Counted from the stretch's first letter, positions 16,018-24,462 are shown. The stretch is 64,000 bases of DNA from Pseudomonas fluorescens (GCF_040448305.1 NZ_CP148752.1:2170001-2234000), one strand, 5' to 3'. Made by a program: numbers and translations. Notes: generated by a model from the letters alone, not told the origin.

Positions 16018-16485
16018 CTAAAGCTCCAACCCTTGTTGCACCACTGCCAGTAGATCGCTTTCCGTCAGCGCTATCGCGTCCAGCTGCGCGGTGGCCTGCT
16101 CGATCGTTTGTAGCCACCAGTGTGTTTCACCGTGCTCGTCCACAGTACGCAACAGGGCGAGTTCGTTGCCTGTCGTGTGGATCTCGACCCGCCCCTCGCC
16201 ATCGGCGGTGAAGCGTGCAACCGGGTCAAAGGTAATGCTGTGCTCGTTGCCGGTGATCACCAACTGGTCGATGGCGTAGTCGTAAGCGTCGCCATCGGGG
16301 TGACTCTCGAACACGTGGGTGGGGTTGCGCCGCAGGACCAGGCCCGCTTCGGTCAAGGGCAGCAGCCAGGCCTCTATCCGTTGATACAGTTCGTAGACCT
16401 GGCCCGGCCAGCCATCGATCGCCTGATCCGCGCTGGTCAGCCGTGTCTGTTTCAATTTTGCGGCGAGTTCGTCTGCCTTGCTCAT
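16018..16485 (-). CDS. Hypothetical conserved protein
   Basis: From ATG 16485 (Shine-Dalgarno AGGGA) the product is 155 residues, beginning MSKADELAAKLKQTRLTSAD. It has no signal peptide or membrane segment and is acidic. It contains VYELYQRIEAWLLPLTEAGL and a beta-rich part (QLVITGNEHSITFDPVARF, VEIHTTGNELALLR). I recognise it only as a conserved Pseudomonas-type hypothetical protein. A frame reaching 16674 adds low-complexity sequence with no other support. It is transcribed away from the diguanylate cyclase gene. Confidence 0.7.
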   Translation of the reverse strand: MSKADELAAKLKQTRLTSADQAIDGWPGQVYELYQRIEAWLLPLTEAGLVLRRNPTHVFESHPDGDAYDYAIDQLVITGNEHSITFDPVARFTADGEGRVEIHTTGNELALLRTVDEHGETHWWLQTIEQATAQLDAIALTESDLLAVVQQGLEL

Positions 16486-16728
16486 GTCGATTCCCTGTAT
16501 TGAGGTCAGTCTAATCGTAGCTCGTTGACGCGCAGGTAGCACTTGCCCTGGGTCATGATTGCAGCACAAGCAGGGTGTGGACGTTGTGCTCGGCCAGCAC
16601 CGCCGGGCCAGCGCGACCACTGGGCAAGTGGTCGCCCATTTATCACGGATAACCCCGTAAACTACGGCCCACAAAGACTGAGGGCTTTAGCTCGATGCCC
16701 ATGCCTTGCCCCCCGACAGGATGAACTT

Positions 16729-18300
16729 TTGCCCACTCGCTTTAACGACCCGGAACACGCCCCTGGCGTCGCATTGAAACGCATACCGCTGCGCAAGGCC
16801 GCGGTATTGTTCATTGCCACGGTGTGTCTGTGCCTGTGCGGTTTGCTCTACCTGCAACTGGAACAGTCCCGTCGCCACGACCTGAGCCTGGCGCAAGTGG
16901 CGTCTTCGAACCTGACGCGCGCCATGGCGCAGCAAGCCGAAGACACCTTCATGAAGGCCGACCTGGTGCTGACCAGTCTGGTGGACTGGATTCAGGTCGA
17001 CGGTTTCGGCCCGGTCCAACGGCCACGCTTGCAGCAGACTTTCGCCCGGCGGGTGCTGGCGCTGGATCAGTTGCACGGCATCCTGCTGTTCGACCAGAAG
17101 GGGCAGTGGGTGGTGACCTCGTTTGAAAACCTGCCCCGGGGTGCCGGGGTCGCGGATCGTGAGTACTTCAAGTATCACCAGCAGAACGTATCGTCGGTGG
17201 CACATATCGGCCCGGCCATCCGCAGTCGGGAAAACGGCGAGTGGATCATTCCGATTTCCAAACGGGTCAACGACAGGAACGGGCATTTCCAGGGCGTGTT
17301 GCTGGCCGGCATCAAGATGTCGTACTTCGACCAGTTCTTCAAAAGTTTCAGCCTCGACGACAACGGCTCGATGTTTCTCGGCTTGACCGATGGCACGCTG
17401 TTGGCGCGTCGACCTTTTGTAGAGGCGCAGATCGGCGTGTCGCTGGCCCAGGGCGAGATTTTCCAGAAGTTCCTGCCACTGGCCACCTCCGGCAATGCGC
17501 TGTTCACCTCCACCATCGATGGTGTGACTCGCATGTACGGCTACCGACAGCTGGAGGCGTATCCGCTGGTGGTCGCCGCTGCGTCGTCCACTGATGCCAT
17601 TCTTGCAGGCTGGTACGACACGGCGTTTCGCTCCAGTCTCATCGTTGCCCTGGTGTTGCTGGGCGTGGGGTTGTTCGGGTGGGGGTTCCTTCATCAAGTA
17701 CGTGTTGGCGAGCGGGTCGAGTCGGATTTGCGCAGGGCCCAGCAAGCGCTGGAGCTGATCGCCACTCACGACAGCCTGACCGGGCTGGCCAACCGCCGAT
17801 TGTTCGAGCGGGCACTGGGCATCGAGTTCGGGCGCGGCGCCCGGCAGGCCAGCCCTTTGAGCCTGATCATGCTCGATATCGATTACTTCAAGCGCTACAA
17901 CGACACCTACGGTCATGTGGTGGGGGATCATTGCCTGGCCGAAGTGGCACGCGCGCTGAAGAGTTGCTGTCAACGCAAGACCGATCTGGCGGTGCGTTAC
18001 GGCGGTGAGGAGTTTGCGGTGCTGCTGCCGGACACCGACATCCATGGCGCCATGACGATTGCCGAGCAGATCCGCCGCAGCGTCATCGACAAGCACATCA
18101 ATCACACCGGCTCGCCCAACGGTTACGTGACGGTCAGTCTGGGTTGCTATTCGTTTGTGCCGTCGGGGCGTGACAGCATGGACGTGTTCGTCGAGCGGGC
18201 GGATGCGGCGTTGTATCAGGCCAAGCATTCGGGGCGAAACCGCGTGGCAACGTTGTCGATGGCTGGCGGTGTCGAGGCGTTGATGCGTTCCGACCGTTGA
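16729..18300 (+). CDS. Membrane-bound diguanylate cyclase with Cache-type sensor
   Basis: A GGDEF protein making cyclic di-GMP. Helix 1 lies just after LKRIPLRK, a periplasmic PDC/Cache-like sensor follows (KADLVLTSLVDWIQVDGF, REYFKYHQQNVSS), and a second helix (SSLIVALVLLGVGLFGWGF) leads to the GGDEF domain. The active site is RYGGEEFAVLLP. The inhibitory RxxD site (RKTD) stands five residues before GGEEF, so product inhibition is expected. No ATG starts the frame near the first helix. TTG at 16729 has AGGA seven bases upstream and was chosen; TTG 16774 and ATG 16543 are alternatives. Confidence 0.85.
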   Translation: MPTRFNDPEHAPGVALKRIPLRKAAVLFIATVCLCLCGLLYLQLEQSRRHDLSLAQVASSNLTRAMAQQAEDTFMKADLVLTSLVDWIQVDGFGPVQRPRLQQTFARRVLALDQLHGILLFDQKGQWVVTSFENLPRGAGVADREYFKYHQQNVSSVAHIGPAIRSRENGEWIIPISKRVNDRNGHFQGVLLAGIKMSYFDQFFKSFSLDDNGSMFLGLTDGTLLARRPFVEAQIGVSLAQGEIFQKFLPLATSGNALFTSTIDGVTRMYGYRQLEAYPLVVAAASSTDAILAGWYDTAFRSSLIVALVLLGVGLFGWGFLHQVRVGERVESDLRRAQQALELIATHDSLTGLANRRLFERALGIEFGRGARQASPLSLIMLDIDYFKRYNDTYGHVVGDHCLAEVARALKSCCQRKTDLAVRYGGEEFAVLLPDTDIHGAMTIAEQIRRSVIDKHINHTGSPNGYVTVSLGCYSFVPSGRDSMDVFVERADAALYQAKHSGRNRVATLSMAGGVEALMRSDR

Positions 18301-18319
18301 AGTTTTTTCCGCCGGTGGT

Positions 18320-18426
18320 TCGTCTCCCGGGCCTGGCGGCCGTTCAACCTGACCATGCGTCTGTACAGCCCGAAAACCGAGGCGTTGAATGGCAAATGGA
18401 ACCCGCCGGCGGTCAAGCCGATGTAA
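18320..18426 (+). pseudogene. C-terminal remnant of a DUF1254/DUF1214 protein
   Basis: Right after the diguanylate cyclase stop, the same frame reads RAWRPFNLTMRLYSPKTEAL and then NGKWNPPAVKPM, ending at a TAA at 18424-18426. This matches the typical C-terminus of DUF1214 domains (NLTxRLYxPKxEALxGxWxPPAV). The rest of the gene is absent, so it is a leftover of a deleted gene, probably cut when the neighbouring genes were joined. The family match is from memory of its consensus. Confidence 0.55.
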
Positions 18427-18439
18427 GCCTCAGGCGACA

Positions 18440-18476
18440 AAAAGCGGCCAATGACTGCAGGTCATTGGCGGCTTTT
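18440..18476 (-). terminator. Intrinsic terminator of the Gly-rich protein gene
   Basis: GCCAATGAC at 18447-18455 pairs with GTCATTGGC at 18460-18468, extended by GC pairs, and five Ts follow on the minus strand. The right arm overlaps the last codons and stop of the minus-strand gene at 18462. It may also slow plus-strand transcription. Confidence 0.7.
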
Positions 18477-18788
18477 GCCTGTCCAGCTACCCGTTCCGCC
18501 GCCAGCTCCGCCGGTTCCGCCACCGGGTGCTCCGGTGCCACCGCCCGCGCCACTGCCCGGACCATTGACGCCGGTGCTGCCGCTTGACGTGCTGGGGCCG
18601 CGACTGCCGCGGTTGTTGCCCGAGGGATCGCTGGGTCGGTTGTTGTCTGGCAGCAGGGTTGAGTTGCGGGTTGCGCCGGGTGCCGTACCGGGCGCGCCAG
18701 GGCTATCGCCGGACGCCGCAAAAGTGGCCAGGGCCGTCGCCGACAACCATCCGGCCAAGAGCAGCGAAGTCATTCTGATGTTCATCAT
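18462..18788 (-). CDS. Gly/Ser/Pro-rich secreted protein
   Basis: From ATG 18788 (Shine-Dalgarno CAGGAG) the product is 108 residues with a signal peptide (MMNIRMTSLLLAGWLSATAL, cut after TFA). A low-complexity mature part follows, rich in Gly, Ser, Asn and Pro (GDSPGAPGTAPGATRN, SGAGGGTGAPGGGTGG). No domain is recognised; such proteins are often annotated as hypothetical exported proteins. A longer frame to 18917 has no signal peptide. The stop overlaps its own terminator hairpin. Confidence 0.65.
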   Translation of the reverse strand: MMNIRMTSLLLAGWLSATALATFAASGDSPGAPGTAPGATRNSTLLPDNNRPSDPSGNNRGSRGPSTSSGSTGVNGPGSGAGGGTGAPGGGTGGAGGGTGSWTGKSRQ

Positions 18789-19095
18789 GGTCGTCTCCTG
18801 GGATGAGTCGTTACCTGATGTTGGTGTGAAGGGGCGCGCGGTGGGTGCCGACCGGATGACGAGTGGCGCGGACTTGACCGTAACCGGCACTGGGCCGCAG
18901 TGGGGGAGGCACCTCATCCTTAGGAGTGCCCGTTCAGGAAGAAGTTGCGGATCGCTTCGTTCAACGTCAATAGCCTGCGCGCATTATCCGCACAAGGCGA
19001 TTGGCTAAATCAATTGTCGGCGACAGTGCTTGATCCCGTATACATAGCGGCCACTGGCGGATTAATCCGCCGCTTGCGTGCAAAAGGATTGAACG
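18789..19095. other. Divergent intergenic region
   Basis: These 307 bases separate the Gly-rich protein gene (minus) and the N-acetyltransferase gene (plus). No gene or RNA is supported. It must contain both promoters, but I see no convincing -35/-10 pair. Confidence 0.3.
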
Positions 19096-19926
19096 ATGAG
19101 CGAGCCACGCCTGACTGACCGTGCTTTGTATCTGCGACGCCTGGGCTTCGATGCACCTGCGGCACCGACCCTGGAAACCTTGCGCCAACTGCAACTGCGC
19201 CATACCGGCGTTTTCCCGTTTGAAAACCTCACCACGTTATCCGGCGAGCCGGTGCTGATCGACTTGCCGTCCATCGAGCAGAAGGTCTTGCACGATGGTC
19301 GTGGCGGTTACTGTTACGAACTCAACAACCTGTTCCTGGCCTTGCTTCAGGATTTGGGTTTCGACGCCCGTGCCATCAGCGGCCGGGTGGTGATGGGCCA
19401 GCCGGAGGGCGCCTGGACTGCCCGGACCCATCGCCTGAGCCTGGTCATCATCGATGACGTGCGCTACATCACCGACGTCGGCTTCGGCGGCATGGTGCCG
19501 ACCGCGCCCCTGTTGCTCGATACCCGCGCCGAACAACCCACCCCGCACGAGCCTTATCGCATCGACCTGCACGTCGACGGCTTTACCCTGCGCGCCAATG
19601 TTGCGGGCGAATGGCGAGCGATGTACATCTTCGACCTGCAACGCCAGGAAGATATCGATTTTGCGGTGGGCAACTGGTACGTCTCGACCCACCCCGAATC
19701 GTCTTTCGTCAAGCAGTTGATGGTGGCGCGCACCGGGGAGGGCTGGCGGCGTACGCTCAACAATGGCAGCTTCGCGATTCACCGGATTGGCCACGACAGC
19801 GAGCGGCGGGAGGTGACGGACGTGCAGGAACTGATTGGCCTGCTGGGCAGCGAGTTCGGCATTCGCGTACCGGAACAGGCGCAATTGGCGCGAACTCTGC
19901 AACGATTGATTGCAGCGCCGCAGTAG
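19096..19926 (+). CDS. Arylamine N-acetyltransferase
   Basis: A 276-residue NAT family enzyme that transfers acetyl from acetyl-CoA to arylamines and hydrazines in the cytoplasm. The catalytic triad is complete: C73 in GRGGYCYELNN, H112 in ARTHRLSLV and D127 in TDVGFGGM. The PFENLTTLSG motif near residue 41 is also typical. Length matches bacterial NAT proteins. A single gene with no obvious partner; BrnTA follows on the opposite strand. Confidence 0.95.
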   Translation: MSEPRLTDRALYLRRLGFDAPAAPTLETLRQLQLRHTGVFPFENLTTLSGEPVLIDLPSIEQKVLHDGRGGYCYELNNLFLALLQDLGFDARAISGRVVMGQPEGAWTARTHRLSLVIIDDVRYITDVGFGGMVPTAPLLLDTRAEQPTPHEPYRIDLHVDGFTLRANVAGEWRAMYIFDLQRQEDIDFAVGNWYVSTHPESSFVKQLMVARTGEGWRRTLNNGSFAIHRIGHDSERREVTDVQELIGLLGSEFGIRVPEQAQLARTLQRLIAAPQ

Positions 19927-19981
19927 CTGGCTGATCCTGGACATCGCATGGGGCTGATCCGATTGATCGGCCCTTGGTGTT

Positions 19982-20287
19982 TCAGGGCCGGACACCCGGC
20001 TCCATCACCCGTTGGATTTCGCGCAAGGCCTCTGCCAGTTTCTGCTCCAGGCCCTTGAGTTCGGCAGGGGTGAGGGTTTTTTTCAGGTGTGCGGTCTTGC
20101 CTTCGTTGAGCAGGGCTCGGCGCAACGTATTGTTGATCGCCGTCTGGTAGCCGTACCCCTCGTTTTCTGCAAGGGCGCGGGCGGCTTCGATGACGGCGTC
20201 ATCAAGCATGATGGTAATGCGGGTCTTGCCTTTGGCGGGCACCACGGCCCCGCGCCTGGCGTTGCTGAAATCGTATTCGTCTTTCAT
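19982..20287 (-). CDS. brnA: BrnA family antitoxin
   Basis: A 101-residue antitoxin with a CopG/ribbon-helix-helix type segment (TRITIMLDDAVIEAARALAE) for DNA binding, preceded by DEYDFSNARRGAVVPAKGK, typical of BrnA. The C-terminal helical part should bind the toxin. The gene starts three bases after the brnT stop, the toxin-first order usual for BrnTA. The complex is expected to repress its own promoter, where an imperfect palindrome is found at 20573-20593. Confidence 0.88.
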   Translation of the reverse strand: MKDEYDFSNARRGAVVPAKGKTRITIMLDDAVIEAARALAENEGYGYQTAINNTLRRALLNEGKTAHLKKTLTPAELKGLEQKLAEALREIQRVMEPGVRP

Positions 20288-20290
20288 CGG

Positions 20291-20572
20291 TCATGCCTCC
20301 AGATACTGACGGCGCTCGCTTTTGGTGGCGACGCGCGCGGAAATGATTCGAACGAAATTCGGATCGCGATGGGTGTACGCAACGACCAGCAATCGGCCTT
20401 TGGCATCCAGCCCCAGGGTGATCCAGCGTTGTTCATCATGGTGGTTGTCCTCGATGGTCAGCGCTCGTTCGTCATGGAATACCGGTTCAGTCTCTGCGAG
20501 GCTGATGCCTTGGTGCTTGAGTTTGTTGGCTGCGTTCTTGGCCTTGTGGAACTGAATTTCGAATGGCTTCAT
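20291..20572 (-). CDS. brnT: BrnT family toxin (RelE-like ribonuclease)
   Basis: A 93-residue BrnT toxin. Family features are FEIQFHKAKNAANKLKHQGI near the N-terminus, the central EDNHHDEQRWITLGLDAKGR, and LLVVAYTHRD followed by VRIISARVATKSERRQYLE. BrnT proteins have a RelE-like fold and cleave RNA, halting translation unless bound by BrnA. Both genes look intact, so the module is probably active. The conserved Arg and Glu of the family are present. Confidence 0.9.
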   Translation of the reverse strand: MKPFEIQFHKAKNAANKLKHQGISLAETEPVFHDERALTIEDNHHDEQRWITLGLDAKGRLLVVAYTHRDPNFVRIISARVATKSERRQYLEA

Positions 20573-20593
20573 TATGCATACTTTATATGTATA
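20573..20593 (-). promoter_or_regulatory. Candidate BrnTA operator
   Basis: Arms TATGCATA (20573-20580) and TATGTATA (20586-20593), spaced by five bases, form an imperfect dyad directly in front of brnT in an AT-rich stretch that could also contain the -10 region. Autoregulation by the BrnT-BrnA complex is established for the family; this site is inference. Confidence 0.4.
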
Positions 20594-20749
20594 TAGAAGG
20601 GGCGGGCCTTACCGATGGTCGCCAGGAATTCAGAAGACTAGCCAGCACCCGGGGGTGGGCAGCGAGGGATGTATTTCAAGGTTTTTTGGCGGGGCCAGGA
20701 GAGTGGGTGTCAGGCGGAAATGGCCAGGTATCCATTTTGTGACTGATAA

Positions 20750-20761
20750 GTTGTATACAAC
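20750..20761 (+). promoter_or_regulatory. 12-bp palindrome upstream of NCS2 permease
   Basis: GTTGTATACAAC is a perfect palindrome 67 bases before the permease start. Its TTGT-AT-ACAA core fits the TNGT-N-ACNA pattern of FadR-subfamily GntR regulators. A purine- or pyrimidine-responsive regulator is possible but none is encoded nearby. Confidence 0.35.
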
Positions 20762-20827
20762 TCTATAGACATTTGTCCTGACTATTGCATACAGTGTGCG
20801 CATAACAAAAACCAGGGAACCCCCTCC

Positions 20828-22345
20828 ATGAAAACGCCCCATGTTTCACACCAACGGCCCGAGGACGAAAATCTTGGGATCGGCGCGAATATGGCTTATG
20901 GCCTGCAACATGTTCTGACCATGTATGGCGGTATCGTCGCGGTGCCATTGATCATCGGCCAGGCGGCCGGGCTCTCGCCGGCGGACATCGGTTTGTTGAT
21001 TGCTGCTTCATTGTTTGCGGGGGGGCTGGCAACGTTGCTGCAAACCCTGGGTTTACCGTTTTTTGGTTGTCAATTGCCGCTGGTACAGGGCGTGTCCTTC
21101 TCCGGCGTCGCGACCATGGTGGCGATTGTCAGCAGTGGCGGGGAGGGCGGGTTCCAGTCGATTCTGGGGGCGGTGATTGCGGCGTCCCTGATTGGTTTGC
21201 TGATTACGCCAGTGTTCTCGCGGATCACAAAATTCTTCCCGCCGCTGGTCACCGGCATCGTAATTACCACGATTGGCCTGACGCTGATGCCGGTGGCAGC
21301 ACGCTGGGCCATGGGTGGCAACAGTCATGCGCCGGACTTCGGCAGCATGGCGAACATCGGTCTGGCGGCAGTCACGCTGGTGCTGGTTCTGCTGCTGAGC
21401 AAGGTCGGCAGTGCGACCATCTCCCGCCTGTCGATTCTGCTGGCCATGGTCGTCGGTACGATCATCGCGGTGTTCCTCGGTATGGCAGATTTCTCGTCCG
21501 TAACCCAGGGCCCGATGTTCGGCTTCCCGACGCCGTTCCACTTCGGCATGCCGACCTTCCACTTCGCAGCGATTCTGTCGATGTGCATCGTGGTGATGGT
21601 GACGCTGGTGGAGACCTCGGCGGACATTCTGGCCGTCGGCGAGATCATCGGCACCAAGGTTGACTCCAAACGCCTGGGCAACGGCCTGCGCGCCGACATG
21701 CTGTCGAGCATGTTCGCGCCGATCTTCGGATCCTTCACCCAAAGCGCCTTCGCCCAGAACGTCGGTCTGGTGGCGGTCACCGGCATCAAGAGCCGCTACG
21801 TGGTGGCCACTGGCGGTCTGTTCCTGGTGATCCTGGGCCTGCTGCCATTCATGGGCCGGGTCATCGCCGCCGTACCGACCTCCGTACTGGGTGGCGCCGG
21901 CATCGTGCTGTTCGGTACCGTCGCGGCCAGCGGCATTCGGACCTTGTCCAAGGTCGATTACCGCAACAACGTCAACCTGATCATCGTCGCTACCTCGATT
22001 GGCTTTGGCATGATCCCGATCGCGGCACCAAGCTTCTACGATCACTTCCCGAGCTGGTTCGCGACCATTTTCCATTCGGGCATCAGTTCTTCGGCGATCA
22101 TGGCCATCGTGCTGAACCTGACCTTCAACCATCTCACCGCCGGTAACTCCGACCAGCAATCAGTGTTTGCGGCCGGTACCGAGCGAGTGCTGCGTTATCA
22201 GGATCTGGCGGCGTTGCGCGAAGGGGATTACTTCAGCGACGGAAAGCTTCACGACTGCGATGGCAAGGAAATTCCGGTGGTTGAGGTGGACCACGGACAT
22301 GGCGAGCCACATGCGGTGCATGCGAAAAGCAGTGAGCATGTCTGA
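20828..22345 (+). CDS. NCS2 family nucleobase (xanthine/urate/uracil) permease
   Basis: A 505-residue transporter with about 12-14 hydrophobic helices. It starts with NLGIGANMAYGLQHVLTMYG, the conserved opening of NCS2 proteins. The family signature QNVGLVAVTG is in the TM9-10 region, preceded by SKRLGNGLRADMLSSM and FGSFTQSAFA. NCS2 members import purines, urate or uracil with H+ or Na+. The C-terminal tail is long and His-rich (VVEVDHGHGEPHAVHAK). Sequence alone does not decide the substrate; xanthine or urate is the best guess. A strong terminator follows. Confidence 0.88.
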   Translation: MKTPHVSHQRPEDENLGIGANMAYGLQHVLTMYGGIVAVPLIIGQAAGLSPADIGLLIAASLFAGGLATLLQTLGLPFFGCQLPLVQGVSFSGVATMVAIVSSGGEGGFQSILGAVIAASLIGLLITPVFSRITKFFPPLVTGIVITTIGLTLMPVAARWAMGGNSHAPDFGSMANIGLAAVTLVLVLLLSKVGSATISRLSILLAMVVGTIIAVFLGMADFSSVTQGPMFGFPTPFHFGMPTFHFAAILSMCIVVMVTLVETSADILAVGEIIGTKVDSKRLGNGLRADMLSSMFAPIFGSFTQSAFAQNVGLVAVTGIKSRYVVATGGLFLVILGLLPFMGRVIAAVPTSVLGGAGIVLFGTVAASGIRTLSKVDYRNNVNLIIVATSIGFGMIPIAAPSFYDHFPSWFATIFHSGISSSAIMAIVLNLTFNHLTAGNSDQQSVFAAGTERVLRYQDLAALREGDYFSDGKLHDCDGKEIPVVEVDHGHGEPHAVHAKSSEHV

Positions 22346-22362
22346 CGTTTAGACGGATGAAA

Positions 22363-22398
22363 AAAAGGCCGATCTGTTGAGTGACAGATCGGCCTTTT
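22363..22398. terminator. Bidirectional intrinsic terminator
   Basis: AAAAGGCCGATCTGT (22363-22377) pairs with its complement at 22384-22398 across TGAGTG. T-runs end both strands. It separates the permease gene from the convergent dienelactone hydrolase gene. Confidence 0.9.
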
Positions 22399-22413
22399 GC
22401 ATTCATGCGGTCT

Positions 22414-23646
22414 CTATTGCTCGCTTTGCGTCCAGCGCCCCATCAACGTATTGGACGGCAGTTGTTCATCCAACAGCTTTCTCGCCGTTTCCACCCCGGC
22501 CACCGGGAGCCCTTCAGGGTTCAACAAGCCAATTTGCACCAGCACGCTGGCCTGATCCCAGTAGATATGCTCGTGGTACAGCTTGTCCCCTCGGAACTTG
22601 ATCACCCCCAGCATCGGAATCTCGACGTACTTCCCGGTCGGTGCCACGTTGGGCAGCATCCAGTCGATTTCGGTGCTGTGGGTGAAGCACATGATGAATT
22701 CGTCGACGATCTGCAAGGCGCCGATGGTGCGGGAGATAGGGATGAGCTTCATGTCCGGCGGATTGCCGTGGACGAAATGGTGTTGGTAGAAGCGGCTGAG
22801 TTCCCTGGCGCCGACGCCGCCGGTCATGGTGGGAATATGGTTGACGTAGGGCTCGGCGACCATGGTCGCCATGGTGGCAGGTACGTCGCGGGTCTCGAAC
22901 TCGTGGCGGATGTGGTCTTCCCACAGGGCTGACAGGTTGAAGTGGGGGCCGATCTCGCGCTTGAGGGCGGCGATGCTGCGTTCATGGGCCATCAGCGAGG
23001 CCGGTTTGTCGTAGTGTGAGCTCCCGGCCCGGGCGAAGGCGTGGTCGACACCTGGGTACACGTAGATTTCGGCTTTGTCGTTGCCGGCCAGGTGTTGGCT
23101 GATTCGGGCTCGGGCACTGGCGTCGCAGTAGCCATCGTTTTCGGCAAAATGCAGGACCAAACGGCCCTTGAGGTTTTCCGATTCGTGCAGCAGGTGTTCG
23201 ATGCCCATGCCGTAGTAGCCGACGGCGCAGGCCACATCGGTGCGCGTGGCAGTCAGCCAGGCCAGCTTGCCACCCATGCAGAAGCCGACATAACCCAGGC
23301 CTGTGCCTTCGACTTCAGGCAGTGCACGCAGGGCGTTGAAACTGGCGTCGATGTCAGTGACGGCCTTGTCCACATCCAGGCGCTGGAACAGGTCGATGGC
23401 CAGTGCAAAATCGGCTTCGGTATAGCCCAGGTCAATGCCCGGTTGCAGGCGCCAGAACAGGTCAGGCACCAGCGCCACATAGCCTTCTTCGGCATAGAAA
23501 TCGGCCACGGCGCGCATGTTGGCGTTGACCCCGAAAATCTCCTGGCCGATCACCACCCCGGGGCCCTTGCCGCTGGCCGGCAGGGCCAGGTAACCGCTGA
23601 ACGTGGCGTTGCTGTCCGTTGCCCGGATCTCAATCATCTTGCCCAT
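22414..23646 (-). CDS. Dienelactone hydrolase fused to SnoaL-like domain
   Basis: A 410-residue protein. Residues 1-235 are a dienelactone hydrolase (alpha/beta hydrolase) with all known active-site residues at the same numbers as classic Pseudomonas DLH: E36 (GQEIFG), C123 (GFCMGG), D171 (FAENDGY) and H202 (GVDHAF). Residues about 245-400 look like a SnoaL/NTF2-like domain (LWEDHIRHEFETRDVPATM, ISRTIGALQIVDEFIM). DLH enzymes hydrolyse cyclic enol lactones. The fusion is the last gene of the dioxygenase operon and suggests a lactone-like intermediate. Start ATG 23646 has GAGGT upstream. The substrate is unknown. Confidence 0.8.
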   Translation of the reverse strand: MGKMIEIRATDSNATFSGYLALPASGKGPGVVIGQEIFGVNANMRAVADFYAEEGYVALVPDLFWRLQPGIDLGYTEADFALAIDLFQRLDVDKAVTDIDASFNALRALPEVEGTGLGYVGFCMGGKLAWLTATRTDVACAVGYYGMGIEHLLHESENLKGRLVLHFAENDGYCDASARARISQHLAGNDKAEIYVYPGVDHAFARAGSSHYDKPASLMAHERSIAALKREIGPHFNLSALWEDHIRHEFETRDVPATMATMVAEPYVNHIPTMTGGVGARELSRFYQHHFVHGNPPDMKLIPISRTIGALQIVDEFIMCFTHSTEIDWMLPNVAPTGKYVEIPMLGVIKFRGDKLYHEHIYWDQASVLVQIGLLNPEGLPVAGVETARKLLDEQLPSNTLMGRWTQSEQ

Positions 23647-23673
23647 GTCATCTACCTCATTCGGTTATCAGAT

Positions 23674-24462
23674 TTATTGGCTGTCACGGTGTTGTTGGAA
23701 CCACACGCGCGGCGACACACCGCGGTCTGGCCCGAGAATCGAAAAGCCGCCGTCCACTGGCACGTCGACACCGGTCATCCAGCCGGCACCGGCGCTGCAC
23801 AGAAAGGCCACGACACTGCCGATCTCATGACCCCGACCGATGCGCCCGAGCGGATGAAAGGGCGCCCCGACCCGATCAGCCAGCTGCGGATCGTTATCGC
23901 TGAACTCGGCGACGCTGGGCGACCAGGTCCAGGCCGGGGATACGCTCAGCACTCGGATTTGCTCCGGGGCCAGGGTCATGGCCAGGTTTTTCGTCAGTTG
24001 CAGGATGCCGGCCTTGGAAGCGGGGTAGAGCGCGCGCCCAGCTGCGCCGAATTTGCCGCCGGTACTGCCGATGTTGATCACCACGCCACCGCTGGGCAGA
24101 TGCACGGCGGCCTTCTGGGTAAAGATCGCCGCCGACACCAGATTGACGTTCAGGGTTTTCAGCCACTGTGCGCGGTCTGAGGCCAGCCCCTGATCGGCGT
24201 ATAGGCAAGCGTTGTTAACCAGTATGTCGAGCCTGCCGAAGCGGGCCAGCGTGGCAGCGATGCACGCGTCGATGTCTTCGTCGCGCTCCACATCGCAGGC
24301 GCAAAACCCGCAATCCAACGCTTGCGCCAATGCCTGACCACTGTCGGCGTTGCGCCCCACCAGCATCACCCGGGCACCCTCAGCCAACAGCTGCCGAGCG
24401 ATGTCCAGCCCCAGCCCCTGGGTGCTGCCGGTCACAATCGCCACTTTGCCTTCGAGCATCAT
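23674..24462 (-). CDS. SDR family oxidoreductase
   Basis: From ATG 24462, overlapping the upstream stop, the product is 262 residues. A classical short-chain dehydrogenase: TGSTQGLG at 11-18 for NAD(P), NNAC near 83-86, and the catalytic S133, Y146 and K150 (ALYPASK). The C-terminus MTGVDVPVDGGFSIL is also typical. In the Rieske operon it could oxidise a dihydrodiol or an alcohol formed after ring dioxygenation. An alternative start is ATG 24459. A frame reaching 24594 would lie inside the isochorismatase-like gene and was rejected. Confidence 0.85.
   Translation of the reverse strand: MMLEGKVAIVTGSTQGLGLDIARQLLAEGARVMLVGRNADSGQALAQALDCGFCACDVERDEDIDACIAATLARFGRLDILVNNACLYADQGLASDRAQWLKTLNVNLVSAAIFTQKAAVHLPSGGVVINIGSTGGKFGAAGRALYPASKAGILQLTKNLAMTLAPEQIRVLSVSPAWTWSPSVAEFSDNDPQLADRVGAPFHPLGRIGRGHEIGSVVAFLCSAGAGWMTGVDVPVDGGFSILGPDRGVSPRVWFQQHRDSQ

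Noticed and set aside
21053..22159. Long minus-strand frame opposite the nucleobase permease
   Set aside because: Extreme Arg/His/Asp/Gln bias typical of an antisense frame in a GC-rich gene.
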